From Akebia trifoliata (taxonomy: Eukaryota > Streptophyta > Magnoliopsida > Ranunculales > Lardizabalaceae), in contig CM030706.1 in NCBI GenBank assembly GCA_017979445.1, positions 20,539,884-20,603,883 on the forward strand: 64,000 bases of DNA, given 5' to 3'. The position numbers were made by a program, and so were the translations under genes. Below are positions 41,210 through 53,107 of the stretch, one piece after another. Below the pieces are notes generated by a model. That model saw only the letters and a list, made by a program, of their open reading frames with translations, searched no databases and was not told the DNA's origin. Every line of letters starts with the position of its first letter. Position 1 is the stretch's first letter.

Positions 41210-42680
41210 TGTAGACATCCTATTTTTGCACTCGCTTGATTAATTAACTCATCAACCCGATTGCAACGATTCCCAATGATGGATGATTCTATTTTGGTTC
41301 TATATGTGTTTCAGAAATTCAGATGAGGTATCTCGAACTAACAAAACTGTAGAAACCACGCTACGCTAGGAAAATATGACCCAAAAACATAGAAATCATC
41401 ATCTTGCAGACAAAAAGAAGCTTTATGATAAAAATCACTAAAAAATGATCAAATTATCAAAATACCCCTAACATCAAAACATCCCTAGAGCCTACATTTC
41501 GCTTAAAAAAATCATTTCAAACACATAAAACAACAAATCGAAATCAAATAAATCATTTCGTCAATTTTCACAAAATTTGATAAAATTTCAAAAATGCCCC
41601 TCATAAAGATCACTACCATTTCGCACAAAAAATTTCATAAATGACACAAACTAATATTCCCATTAAATTCCTTACGAAAAATCTATTCCAAAACATCCTA
41701 GAACATCAAAAACTTATTTAAAACATAAAAATCCTTTCCGAGGGTAAAACAATAATTTTATAATTTTAATAATTAAAAATTCTAAAATTAATAATTAAAA
41801 CATTAATTAATGTAAAATGAAATCCTAATTAAAATTAAAGTCAATCAAGTATGACTAAAGTCAAAATCTTAAAGTCAATCAAGTAAGACTAAAGTCAAGA
41901 TCTTAAAGTCAATTAAGTAAGACTAAAGTCAAGATATTAAAGTCAATCAAGTAAGACTAAAGTCAAGATCTTAAAGTCAATCAAGTAAGACTAAAGACAA
42001 AATCTTAAAGTCAATCAAATAAGAATAAAGACAAAATCTTAAAATCAATCAAGTGAGACAAAGTCAAAACCTTAGTAGAATTTTAATTAAATAATAACTC
42101 TATTTAAAACAATCCTAATTAAATAATAATTCTATGTGTTTCTAGTTGGGAAGTTTACTTTCTCTAGGGTTTATAGGTGTTTCTAGGTGTTTCAAAGTCC
42201 TTACCTTACATCCATACCCCAATTTTAGCTCAGAAAATACCTAGAAACCCTTCAAAAATACTCCAGAAATCCATAAAAAAATTAAAAATATTCAGAAGGA
42301 GATACTTTATTTTGAAAATCCGGAATGAATCCGATGATAGAACGAAGCGAGTACTATATGAAGAATTATTCTACCAGATCTGAGGGAAAAAGACCGTTGT
42401 CTTCATAAAGGTAAATATTTAATTTTTTTTATTGATTAGGTCTTTTAGCAATGTAGTTCTATTTGGAAATTAGTAGAGACCGGTGTTTACTGAGCAGGGT
42501 TGGTGCCTAACACCTTCCAACCCCGTAATGTGATCCCCAAACTTAGTTATTTTTTAAGTAAATTAGTTGATTTTATCTGTTTAGAGTCGATGTTCGGATC
42601 CTAGACAGCAATAACTAGGTGGCGACTCCCAAACCTCAAAGGTCAAAAGTGGATCCGCGCACCCCACAGATCGAGGGCGC
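41210..42680 (+). repeat. 3' LTR of element C
   Basis: 1471 bp, begins TGTAGACATCC and ends GAGGGCGC without the final TTTCA, directly abutting element E. U3 contains about seven 34-bp repeats (41836-42066). The TATA region seen in other LTRs is missing (near 42130-42170). U5 hairpin GGGTTGG/CCAACCC at 42497-42523; the terminal hairpin is destroyed (CCCCACAGATC). Confidence 0.88.
41836..42066 (+). repeat. 34-bp U3 repeats of element C LTR, about 7 copies
   Basis: Unit AAAGTCAATCAAGTAAGACT + AAAGTCAAGATCTT. GACT-AA-AGTC is a short inverted repeat. Related but fewer and shorter repeats are in the U3 of A, B, D, E and F. They may be enhancer-like; that is inference. Confidence 0.85.
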
Positions 42681-44416
42681 TGTAGACACCCCATTTTTGC
42701 ACTCGCCTGATTAATCAACTCGTCAATCCGATTGCAATGATTCCCAATGATGGATGTGTATTCTATTGCTTTATTTTGTTACCAGATGTGTTTCAGAAAT
42801 CCGGATGAGGTATCTCGAATTGACAAAACCTTAGAAACCACGCTACGTTAGGAAAATACGACCCTAGAAACATAGAAATCATCATCTTGCAGACCAAAAA
42901 GAAACTTCACGATAAAAATCACTAAAAAATTATCAAATTACCAAAATACCCCTAACCTCAAAACAACCCTAGAGCCTACGTTACGCTTAGGAAAACTCTC
43001 TCGAATACATAAAATAACAAATCGGAACCAAATAAATCATTTCATCAGTTTTAACAGAATTTGACAAAATTACGAAAATGCCCCTCATAAAGTTCACAAT
43101 CATTTCACATAAAAATTTTCATAAATGACACAAACCAATATTCTCATTGAATTCCTTACGAAAAACCGATTCTAAAACATCCTAGAACATTAAAAACCGA
43201 CTTGAAATGTGAAAAGTCCTCTCCGGGGGCAAAATGGTAATTTCACAATTTTCATAATTAAAAAATTCGAAATTAATAAATAAAATATTAAATAATTAAA
43301 GTGAAACATTGATGAAATTAATTTAAAATTTTGAACCTAAAAAATCGATCAATCGAACTTTCGGGTAAAATTGTTGAGGGTTCGTGGGATATTTCTTTAA
43401 AGACTCCTCCATTTGGGGGTCCAAAGAATTAAAGAAATAATAGAAGGTGGTTCTCCAAAATTTAAAGTCAGTCAAGTAAGACTGTAGTCAAAGTATTAAA
43501 GTCAATCAAGTGAGACTAAAGACAAAATTAAAGTCAATTAAGCAAGACTGAAGTCAAAATATTAAAAGTCAATCAATTAAGACTAAAGTCAAAACATTAA
43601 AAGTCAATCAAATAAGACCAAAAGTCATAATAGAATTCTAATTAAATAATAACTCTATCGAATAGAGTTCTAACTTAAAAACAATTCTACCTAAAATAAT
43701 TCTAATTAAAACACAATTCTACCTAAAACAATTTTAACTAAAACACAACTCTAATTAAAAGATCTCTAATTAAACACTAACTCTATCCAAATCAACCTTA
43801 AAAAAATTCTATAAATAGAGGTGCTCACACCCTATTTTCGTATAAAATCATAAACCCTAAGAGAAGTAAGTCTAGAAGCTCCCCTAGCCCCCCATAAACC
43901 CTAGTTTTGGAGTCCCAACTCCTTACCTAACATCCCTCCTTCAATTTTAGTCTAGAAAACACCTAAAATCCCTCCAAAAACACCCCAAATCCGTAACAAA
44001 CTTGAAGAGTTCAGATCCAAAAACAAGGAGATACTTTGATCTAGGAGATCCGAAGTCAAATCCAGAGACAGAACGAAGCAAGGGAGTACAGTATAAGGAG
44101 CTCTTTTTGTCAGATCTGAGGGAACAAAATCCTTGCTACCGGAAAGGTATGTAATTTTTTTATTTTTATCTAGGTTTTTAGCAATGTGATATATTTGGGA
44201 AGTTAGTAGAGACCGGCTTTGGCCCGGCGGGGTTGGTGCCTAACACCTTCCAACCCCGTAACATGATCCCCGAATTCAGATTTTTTGTGGTAGATTAATT
44301 CATTTTATCCATGTTAGAGTCAGTTTGGTTCCTAGACCACAATAACTAGGTGGTGACTCCCAAACCTCAAGAGTCAAAAGTGGATCCGTGCACCCCGCGG
44401 ATCGAGGGCGCTTTCA
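42681..44416 (+). repeat. 5' LTR of element E
   Basis: 1736 bp, TGTAGACACC...TTTCA. TATA box 43810-43817; perfect U5 hairpin CGGGGTTGG/CCAACCCCG (44228-44236, 44250-44258). The internal PBS-like 10-mer has one change (TGGTGACTCC). Confidence 0.92.
43810..43817 (+). promoter_or_regulatory. TATA box of element E LTR
   Basis: TATAAATA followed by GAGGTGCTCACACCC. Confidence 0.7.
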
Positions 44417-44417
44417 G

Positions 44418-44435
44418 TGGCGACTCCACTGGGGA
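44418..44435 (+). promoter_or_regulatory. Primer-binding site of element E
   Basis: TGGCGACTCCACTGGGGA, as in B and D. Confidence 0.88.
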
Positions 44436-45671
44436 CTATTGAGGATCAAGTTTGAAAAACCCAAAGTATGGGAGCATTGCGAAGATGACCTAGATTTTTT
44501 TATTATTTAGTTGGATTTATTTTATTTATTTTTTCTATTTATTTATTTTTTATCTTGATTGTAGATGATTTTGGGTATTGCATTTTTTTTTCCAATTAAG
44601 AATCACTTTTTGATGACCCCTAAATAATGAAAGATTCAAATTGACCTATGAAAATGATGGAATGATGAAGGTTGGACAGAAATATTAAAACGTTTTTAGA
44701 GAATATTCTAGTGAGAATTAAGTTTGGGAGCCTGTTAATAAAACATAGATCTCGTCGATTAGATTAATTTAGAATCTAAGTTCACTCAATTTCGTTATCG
44801 GAAGCCTTAGATATCATCGATGCAAGTTCAATCTGTAAATCTGGAATTATTTCTGAATGAAAGTTGGGACAGCAATGTTAAAACTTTTTTAGAGAATATT
44901 CTAGCTAGAATTAAGTCTGGGAGCCTCTTAATAAAATGTAGATCTCATCGAGTAGATTAATTTAGAACTTGAGTTCACTCGATTTCATTATCGGGAGTCT
45001 TAGATATCATCAATGCAAGTTCAGATTGTATTTTCCTAATTCACAGAAAATCTGAATTTATCTAATGTTGGCACAATTAATGTTCTTGAGAGTGAGCTCA
45101 TCTCAACCATTGTCATTCTATCATCAATGTAACACCTATTGGAATCTCGATTTATTTTAGATCACCCAAAAGTGATCATTGATTGGACCTTAAAAATTAT
45201 AAAAATTATGCCTATTGCAATGTTTGTTTGATCATTATCATATGCCATATTTATTGATTAATTTACCATGATCTTGCTTGAAATACATGAATGATGTTGA
45301 TCGTAATGTTAATGTGCTTATGTGATGGGAATAATGTGATCTTAATTAAATATTCATATGATTTGAATGATTTTGGTTTTGATTAAATGTATGATTGGTT
45401 TGATTGGATCCATGGGCCCATTTGTTTGAAAAAGGTCCCGGGCACACCCCACCCTGTTTTGCACACACCACATGCACATTTAATGTTTTACTCACTTACA
45501 CGTCCCATTTAGCCAACGTGGCACTAGTGCGTGGCCCGGTCTCTTCGGAGATGCGACGTCATTCATGAAACCCACAACTTCAGTCACGTACCTTAGGGTA
45601 TATCAAACTGGGGGCATCAATACCATCTGATCAGGTGATTCTGAGAAGTATGTTGATGCACCCAGGCTGGA
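44436..45671 (+). other. Leader of element E (truncated)
   Basis: Two 192-bp repeats (44671-45029) and palindromic-loop hairpin 1 (45513-45534, perfect GCACTAGTGC). The second half of the GC-rich block is missing because of the junction at about 45671. Confidence 0.82.
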
Positions 45672-46450
45672 GGTAAATCGAATCTCGACGAGGACCATCT
45701 GGTAAACTTTAAGAAACTGTTCGATTGGCTAAAAAAGTATAGTCTAAGGCTTAACCCAGCAAAATGCATAGTCGGGACAACATCAAGAAAGCTGTTAGGG
45801 TTCATTGTCAGTAGAAGAGGCATCAAAGTTGATCTGACTAAAATAAAGTACATTATAAATATGGAGTCACCCAAATCAGATAAAGAGATTAGGGGATTCT
45901 TAGAGAGAATTCAGTATATTAGTGAGTTCATCGCACAGCTCACATCGATCTGTGAGTCACAATTTAAACTATTAAAGAAGAATGAGTCAAAAGAATGGAA
46001 CGAAAATTGTCAAGAAGCTTTCAACAAGATCAAGAAATACCTACTTAATCTACCAGTGTTGGTTCCGCTTACATCGGATTGACCTCTGCTGATGTATCTT
46101 TCCGTGCGAGAAAACTCCATGGGTTGTGTATAGGGGCAACATGATGAAACTGGTCGAAAAAAACAAGCCATCTACTACTTTCGCAAGAAGTTCACAAGTT
46201 ATTAAGTAAACTATTCGATTCTCAAGAAGACATGTTATGCACTTGTCTGGGCATCACAACGGCTACACCACTACTTGCTTAGTTACTCGACCATGCTTAT
46301 TGCTCGGATGGGACCCCTTAAAGTATCTCTTTGAGAAGCCGACACTAATGGGACGCATCGCAAAATGGAAACTACTATTATCTGAATTCAACATCACTTA
46401 TGTCACTCAAAAGGCCATTAAAGGACAAGCCATTGCTGACCAACTATGAG
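45672..46450 (+). pseudogene. RT end and first RNase H of element G
   Basis: Starts abruptly within RT, downstream of the YVDD position (LRLNPAKC near 45735-45765, LLGFIVSRRGIKVD near 45790-45835, EIRGFLERIQYISEFIAQLT near 45885-45945). The first RNase H shows YLSVRENSMG (Ser for Asp), LKKTCYALVWASQRLHHYL and FNITYVTQKAIKGQAIAD (46390-46440). Stops and frameshifts are frequent. It is clearly diverged from A and C and older. It is linked to the second LTR family only by position. Confidence 0.85.
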
Positions 46451-47040
46451 TCACTAAAGACAAATTTTCCCAACAAAGTTATTTCGTTTGTCGATATCAA
46501 AGACAACAATGAAGACAAAAGCTGAAAAATGTACTTGATAGAGTAGTAAATCAAAAGGAAAATGGAATTGGGGTTATCTTGGTCAAGCCAGACGAAACTC
46601 ATATCCCCATTACAGTTAGATTAAGGTTTCAGTATTCCAACAGCGAAGCCAAGTATGAAACATGTATTGTGGGGATGAAAGCAGCGATTGACCTTAAAGT
46701 GGATGAAATAGATGTATTCAGAGACTCGAGTCTGGTAGTCTACCAAATAACATAGGAATGGAAGACCCAAGAGTAAAGACTAGTTACTTATCATGAGTAT
46801 CTCGAGGATCTAAGCTCAAACTTTACTCGAATCTCATTTACATATATGCCGAAGGCTAAGAACCAATTGCAAACGCGTTGGCCACACTTGCTTCAATGGT
46901 CAACATCTTCGAAGATACCATTGTCGTTCCTCTAGAGATTGGTATTCAAGACAAACCAGTGTATTGTTTGCCTATAGAAGTCGGAGAACCTGGGGAAAAA
47001 CCGTGGTATGCAGACATCAAGGAATTCTTAAAGGATTGAA
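46451..47040 (+). pseudogene. Second RNase H of element G, decayed
   Basis: A WKMYLD-like opening near 46525-46545 (the first Asp kept), then GIGVI, AKYETC (Glu changed to Lys at the first position of AEYE) near 46645, RDSSLV (Asp kept) near 46723-46740, and a DALATLAS-like end near 46870-46890 interrupted by frameshifts. Confidence 0.7.
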
Positions 47041-48245
47041 CTTTCCCACCCAATGCCACAACAACTGATCGAAAGACTATTCAGAGATTGGCAGGATAGT
47101 TCTTCTTAAGTAGCGAAGTCTGGTATAAGAAATCACACCACGAGGTCCTCCTCAGGTGTGTAACTGAAGTGAAAACTCAACGTTTAATCGTGACCATACA
47201 CAGTGGAGTCTGTGGACCTCATATGAATAGACATATGCTCGCAAAGAAGATAATACAAATGGGTTACTACTTGATGACTATGGAGAGCGACGGGTCCAAC
47301 ATGTTCAAAAGTGTCATTTGTGTCAAATCTACTCCAACAATATCAATGCACCACCTTCAGAATTGCACAACATGACTTCTCCCTAGTCCTTCTCACTCTG
47401 AGGCCTGGACGTAATCAGGCAAATCAATTCTCAAGCTTCTAATGGGCATCATTTCATCTTAGTTGTCATTGACTACTTTACAAAATGGGTAGAAGCCGCA
47501 TCCTTCACCAATGTTACAAGGACCAATGTCTTGAAGTTCGTAAAGAACAACATCATATGTTGATATGGCCTCCCAAGCGGGATAGTAACCGATAAAACTA
47601 AGAATCTCAAGAACAAAAACATGTCCAAGATGTGCAAAGATTTTTAGATCACCCATCACAACTCAGTTATCTATAAACCAAAGATGAACGGAGCAATAGA
47701 AGTCGCCAACAAAAAATATCAAGAAGATCATCGAAAAAATGGCTGTCATTTATAAGGATTGGCACGAGATGTTACCTTTCGCTCTACACATTTATCAAAC
47801 ATCAATCTAAACCTCAACTAGGGCAACACCCTATTCACTAGTTTACGGAATAGAAGTAGTCTTGCCGATTGAAGTTGAGATTTCTTCCCTTCGGATCTTA
47901 AAAGAAGTTGAACTAGATGAAGTAGAATGGATCCAAGTCCAATTCGATCAGTTGAACTTAATAAAGGAGAAACGTCTTTTAGCAATCTACCATGGTCAAA
48001 CTTATCAACGGAGAATAGCACGAGCTTATAACAAAAATGTTTGACCTAGATAGTTCTCGCCAAGACCTTGTCTTGAAGAAGATTCTGCATACAAGAAGGC
48101 AAGAGAAAAGTTTCATCCAAATTACGAGGGGCCATAAGTCATCCAAAAGGTATTGTCCGGAGGAGCGCTAATCCTCACAGAAATGGACGAGGAAGTCTTT
48201 CCGCAATCAATCAATGTTGACACTATCAAAAAATATTATGCCTAA
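47041..48245 (+). pseudogene. Integrase of element G, decayed
   Basis: Zinc region (HSGVCGPHMN near 47200-47230, Cys pair near 47310-47335), core Asp 47470-47472 (IDYFTKWVEAA), second Asp 47591-47593 (TDKTKN, NG lost), Glu 47699-47701 (NGAIEVANK), and a C-terminal part with IEVEISSLRILKE (47868-47905) up to the pol end TIKKYYA near 48225-48243. Several stops and frameshifts. No chromodomain. Confidence 0.8.
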
Positions 48246-49200
48246 AGTCATCTCTTGAAATGAAGAGAAACCATCTTTCTACTACCTAAACAATTACCCA
48301 CCCTTTGTTACCTCTTTTGAACCATCATGTTTATTTCTTAACCTATGACCGGGACAAGTCACCGTTATCGAAAAAAACAAAAAAAATCTAAAGTTAAAAG
48401 AAAATGCCAAAGTATACTCCTGGCCCGTATGAGAATAAACTGTGAATGGCTAAAAGTATAAAAAAATCAAAAAGTCAAAAGCCTCTAATGTTTGATCTTA
48501 AGCTCGACCCAAATCTCCTACCTAAACAACTTTGTGAGATGCTAGGAGGAGATATAGATCATATTTAAAAAAAAAATTGAGAAACCCCGGATCCATTTTA
48601 TTCCTTAATAAATCCATATCTAGCTTTTTTCATCTTTTCACAACCCTAGCCTAAGCCTACGTTTCATCCTATTTAAAGTTTTCTCAGATCAGGGAAAGGT
48701 TCAAGGCAACTTAGTAATGGTAGAAGCATGTCATGAAAAACATCTTCAGGGTATAGTTGATTTTGCTACTTAATTCGGATTTCAAGCCACCAAAGTTGTT
48801 GGAAGACCCGAGAAGAGAGATCAGGTCAGATATTTTTTAAAAAAAATGACTTGAAGTGTAGATTCATTGATCTCGAAACTCAACTCGAGTCACCACACCA
48901 TGAAAATCATCGGAGGAACTCGAGAGAAGAGTCCAGATCTGTTACTCAAGAAAGAGTGCTATTAGAAGAGTAGAGTATTTGATTTCGTAGCTCAATTTGA
49001 GTCACCAAGCCACAAAGGGCACAGAGAAACCAAGAAGGTATTCAAAGTGAAAATCTATAAAATAAGCATAAACTGAAAGAGCATAGTGAAAACCCATAAG
49101 GGTGTTGTGAGTAAAAAAATTAGTCTGTGGCTAGATCAAAACTATCGACACGATGAAAACTCGAAAAAGGCGTCAATGTGCAATAATGTGGAAATCAATT
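48246..49200 (+). other. 3' UTR of element G, left part
   Basis: Non-coding and AT-rich. Near 49095-49175 two blocks resemble the GAAAACC-loop modules of the other elements (GTGAAAACCCATAAGGGTG and GATGAAAACTCGAAAAAGGC), with poor arms. It ends at CAATT (49196-49200), the left duplication of F. Confidence 0.65.
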
Positions 49201-50925
49201 TGAAAGCGCCCTCGATCTACAGGGTGTGCGGATCCGCTTTTGAGCCTTGAGGTTTGGGAGTCGCCACCTAGTTATTATGGTCTAGGAACCGAATACTGAC
49301 TCTAAACGGATAAAAAACTAATCTACTACAAAAAAACTGAATCCGGGGATCACATTACGGGGTTGGAAGGTGTTAGGCACCAACCCCGCCCGGCCAATGC
49401 CGGTCTCTACTTATCCCAAATAAGACTACATTGCTAATGACAAAACCTAGATAAAAAATAACAGAAATTTTACCTTCGATACGCAAAGGTTCTATTCCCT
49501 CAGATCTGATGAAACTGCTCCTTGTACCGTACTCCTTGCTTCGTTCTGTCTCCGGATCTGATTTCTGATCTCCGAGGCAAGGTATCTCTTTCTTGGATCT
49601 GGATTCTTCAAATTTGTTATGGATTTTTTGGGGTGTTTTTGAAAGGCTTCTAGGTGTTTTTCAAGCTAAAATTGAAGTATGGGTGTTAGGTAAGGAGTTA
49701 GGACTTCAAAATTAGGGTTTTAGGAAGGTTGTGGAAGCTTCACCTACTTTTTCTAGGGTTTTTTCTTTGATACGAAAATAGGGTGTGGAGGCTCCTATTT
49801 ATAAAGTTTTTTATAAGAATTAGGGTTTGATTAGGATTTCTTTTAGGGTTTATGATTAGGGTTTTGACTTTGGTCTTATGAGATTGACTTAGTCTTTAAG
49901 GTTTTAATTTAGGATTTTGACTTTAATCTTATGAGATTGACTTGATTAGTTTAGATTATGGTTTTGATTTAGGGTTTTGACTTTAGTCTTATGAGATTGA
50001 GTTGATTAGTTTAGATTAGGGTTTTGATTTAGGGTTTTGACTTTAGTCTTATGAGATTGACTTTAATACTTTGACTTTAGTCTTTCTTAGTTGACTTTTA
50101 ATATCTTGACTCTAGTCTTACTTGATTGACTTTAAGGTTGACTTTAGTCTTACTTGATTGACTTTGATTTTTGGAGAACCCCCTTTTATTATATCTTTAA
50201 TTCTTTGGGCCCCCAGATGGAGGGGTCCTTGAATAAATATCCTGGCAACCATCAACAAATTTGCTTGAAAGCCTGATTGATTGACTTTTTAGTTTAAAAT
50301 TTTAAATTAATTTTATTAATATTTCACTTTACATTATTTAATGTTTTATTTATTAATTTCAAAAATTTTAATTATTAAATTTGTGAAATTACCGTTTTAC
50401 CCTCGGAGAGGATTTTTTACGTTTTAAGTCGTTTTTCAATGTTCCAAGATGTTTTGGAATAATTTTTTCATAAGGGATTCAATGAGAATGTTGGTTTGTA
50501 TGAAATGGTCGTGAACTTTATGAGGGACATTTTCATAATTTTGTCAAATTTTGTAAAAATTGGCGAAATGATTTATTTTGTTTCGATTTGTTATTTTATG
50601 TGTTTGAATGAGTTTTCCTAATCGTAACGTAGGCTCTCAGATTGTTTTGATGTTAGGGGTATTTTGATAATTTCTTTATTTTTAGTGATTTTTATTGTGA
50701 AGATTCTTTTTTATTTGCGAGATGATGATTTCTATGTTTCTGGGGTCGTATTTTCCTAGCGTAGTGTGGTTTCTAAGTTTTGTCAGTTCGAGATTCCTCA
50801 TCCGAATTTCTAAAACATATCTGGTAACAAAATAAAGCATTGGAATAGACATCCATCATTGGGAACCATTGCGATTGGATTGACAAGTTGATAAATCAGG
50901 CAAGTGCAAAAATGGGGTGTCTACA
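49201..50925 (-). repeat. 3' LTR of element F
   Basis: 1725 bp, TGTAGACACC...GCTTTCA on the minus strand. TATA box at 49796-49803; perfect U5 hairpin at 49358-49388. U3 (49850-50160) has repeated GACTTTAGTCTTA-type blocks and AAACCCTAA-like motifs. The terminal hairpin has decayed. Confidence 0.93.
49796..49803 (-). promoter_or_regulatory. TATA box of element F 3' LTR
   Basis: TATAAATA on the minus strand. Confidence 0.7.
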
Positions 50926-50938
50926 GATGCCCCTCTTT
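50926..50938 (-). promoter_or_regulatory. Polypurine tract of element F
   Basis: AAAGAGGGGCATC on the minus strand, adjacent to the 3' LTR. Confidence 0.85.
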
Positions 50939-50999
50939 GGCAGAGGGTTGAAGCAAACTAGATAGCAAATCTATTTTGGTAGATAGTGCGATATCCAAG

Positions 51000-51180
51000 T
51001 CCCAAAGCTAGTGACAGTTCATTTTGCAGCCTGATTTAGCAATTAGTTGGGGTGTTCGGATCCTTGAGGGTAAAACTCTCCCCGAACTAAAAAATGTCAG
51101 GTCCTTGAGCACGAGCTCTCGCTGACAGTGTCAAATCCTTGAATTTTAGAAAATTCTCATTGACTGATGTAACAACTGTG
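51000..51180 (-). repeat. Three-hairpin tail module of element F UTR
   Basis: Same block as B 12677-12787, with GAATTTT-type inner stem in the first unit and TTCGGGG/CCCCAA-like arms in the third. Confidence 0.55.
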
Positions 51181-51279
51181 CAAGTGTGTGGACTTAACAT
51201 CTGAGATAGATTTCAAAGAGTTTGAGTTAGAAATGAGTCAAATCTAAGCATGAAGTGAATATAAACTGAGCATAAACTG

Positions 51280-51756
51280 AGCATAATTCCAAGAAAACCC
51301 TTGGCGGCATCTGAGCATATTTCTGAGAAAACCCTCGGCGGCATCTGGGCATAGTTCCGAGAAAACCCTCGGCGGTAACTGAGCATAATTCTAAGAAAAC
51401 CCTTGGCGGCATCTGAGCATAATTATGAGAAAATCCTCGACAGTAACTATGCATAGTTCCGAGAAAACCCTCGACGGCATCTGAGCATAATTCCAAGAAA
51501 ATCCTTGGCGGCATCTGAGCATAGTTCCAAGAAAACCCTCGACGGCATCTGAGCATTATTCCAAGAAAACCCTTGGCGGCATCTGAGTATAATTCCGAGA
51601 AAACCCTCGGCGGTATCTGAGCATAATTCTGAGAAAGCCCTCGGCGACAACTGAACATAGTTCCGAGAAAGCCCTCGGCGGCAACTGGGCATAATTCTGA
51701 TAAAGCCCTCGGCGGCAACTGAGCATAATTTCGAGAAAGCCCTCGGTGGCATCTGA
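51280..51756 (-). repeat. 34-bp tandem array of element F, about 14 copies
   Basis: Same unit as in A and D on the minus strand. Both hairpin kinds are present, with a few broken pairs. Units at the 5' side of the element have GGGCTTTCTCGG, others GGGTTTTCTTGG. Confidence 0.93.
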
Positions 51757-53107
51757 CTGAGTAAAACTAAGAATGAAAGAATAAATCTGGGAAAGAACGA
51801 TTGAAAATGAAATCTGGAAAAAGAGGGGTTGAATCTGGGAATGAATAGATTTGGGACAAATGAATGCCCTATCTCCTATGTGAGATCCAAAATGCATTTG
51901 TTTGAACCTCAAGATTTTATCCAAAAGTTTTATGAATTTAAAACCTGAGTTTGAACCTCACGAGTTTTTCGAAAAACTGTTATCAAGAGGGTAACCTTAA
52001 GTTTGGGGTTCCCATTATCTTTTAGGATTAACATTGCACAAATACAAAATGCCCCTAGTTCGATAATAAACATGGCACTGGAGATAATTGAATACATCAT
52101 GTAAAAAATAAAAAAATGCCCCTTATATGAAAGTTTAAAATATTTGATTACCACAAGCGCAATAAAGATCCAACTTTTAATTTTGATTGATTTTATTGAA
52201 GATTTTGAGTTAGGCTCAAGAGAATAAAATATTTCTTTTTGAGACTCATCATAGAATTCACCCTTCTCTCCATTGGTTCACTTAGGGAAGTAAGAATTTT
52301 CAGATCGATCATAGACAAGATACTTATGGCTTCTGAATCTAGGCCTGGTATAAACTTGATTATTCAGACTTCTGATGTTTCAGCTCGAACCACTCTCAGC
52401 TTGGGATTTTCTTCTGTTTTTCTTTGTTGCTCTAGCTTTTGCCTAGATCGCCTTTTTAGATTTTCGATCTAACGAGCCTTTTTTTTCTTCTTGGCTCTAA
52501 TTGTTGTCAAAGTTGTCCTTTTAGATTTTCAACCTTGCGAGCTTGCCTTAATTTTTGCCTAAGTCGCCCTTTCCGGGTTTTCAACTTAGCAGGCTTCATC
52601 ATCTTTTTATCTTTTTCTTCTCCTCTGAACTTCTAGAGTTACTGTCTGATCATGCTTTGCTATCTTCTTTGACTTTTCATACAGTACTTAGGAGGACTTC
52701 TATAGGTAAGCTTAGGACTGGGTATAAAAAGAAAGGAATTTTGAGGCTCAAAAACCCAAATGCCCCTTGTGTGGCATTTCATTTAAAATTTTTTTGAATT
52801 TTCTTCCCCATTTTGAATGATATTTCTTTTTTTTTTCTTTTAAACTTTTTCTAGATTTTTTTTCAAGGAATCTATTTTTTTTCTTTGATGTGGTCGGGCC
52901 TAAAGTAACTTCTCAGGTTGCCTACGTACCCAAGAATTTTGGAATCAGACCAAGACGTAGTTCGAATTTTTCCCTCCCCTGGGTTAGGTAATTAGGCTAA
53001 GAAGTAAAAGGCATAATTTTTCTCTTTTTGAACATGCTGCAAAGGGGTTGAGAAAGGAGATAATGAACTAGGTAGTATGAAAATTGATTCGACAAAAAAT
53101 GGCCTCC
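51757..53107 (-). other. 3' UTR of element F before the array
   Basis: Hairpin modules at 52395-52595: TTAGATCG/CGATCTAG, CAAGGTTG/CAACTTTG, CTAAGTTG/CGACTTAG (element strand order reversed). GGGGCATTTT blocks near 52055-52130 and the TACGTAGGCAACCTGAGAAG block near 52905-52930. No gene. Confidence 0.78.

Larger units (their letters stand above)
20013..42680 (+). mobile_element. Element C: decayed Tat/Ogre-clade element without 5' LTR, split by element D
   Basis: Gag to integrase N-terminus lie at 20096-25843; the rest of integrase at 38334-39240; UTR to 41196; PPT 41197-41209; 3' LTR 41210-42680. Element D sits between with GTGCC on both sides. The 5' LTR and most of the leader are missing: the first C base follows the end of the X LTR. 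It is the only copy here that still shows gag. Confidence 0.9.
42681..45671 (+). mobile_element. Element E: 5' LTR and leader only, truncated
   Basis: LTR 42681-44416, PBS 44418-44435, leader to about 45671, where homology with B and D leaders (AGGCTGGAGCGACC) stops and foreign RT sequence begins. Leader is almost identical to B over 45280-45420. With only two 192-bp repeats. The left edge lies inside the last bases of the C LTR. No target duplication can be tested because the right part is missing. Confidence 0.88.

Noticed and set aside
51227..51924. Minus-strand open frames across the F array
   Set aside because: Same array artefact as in A and D.
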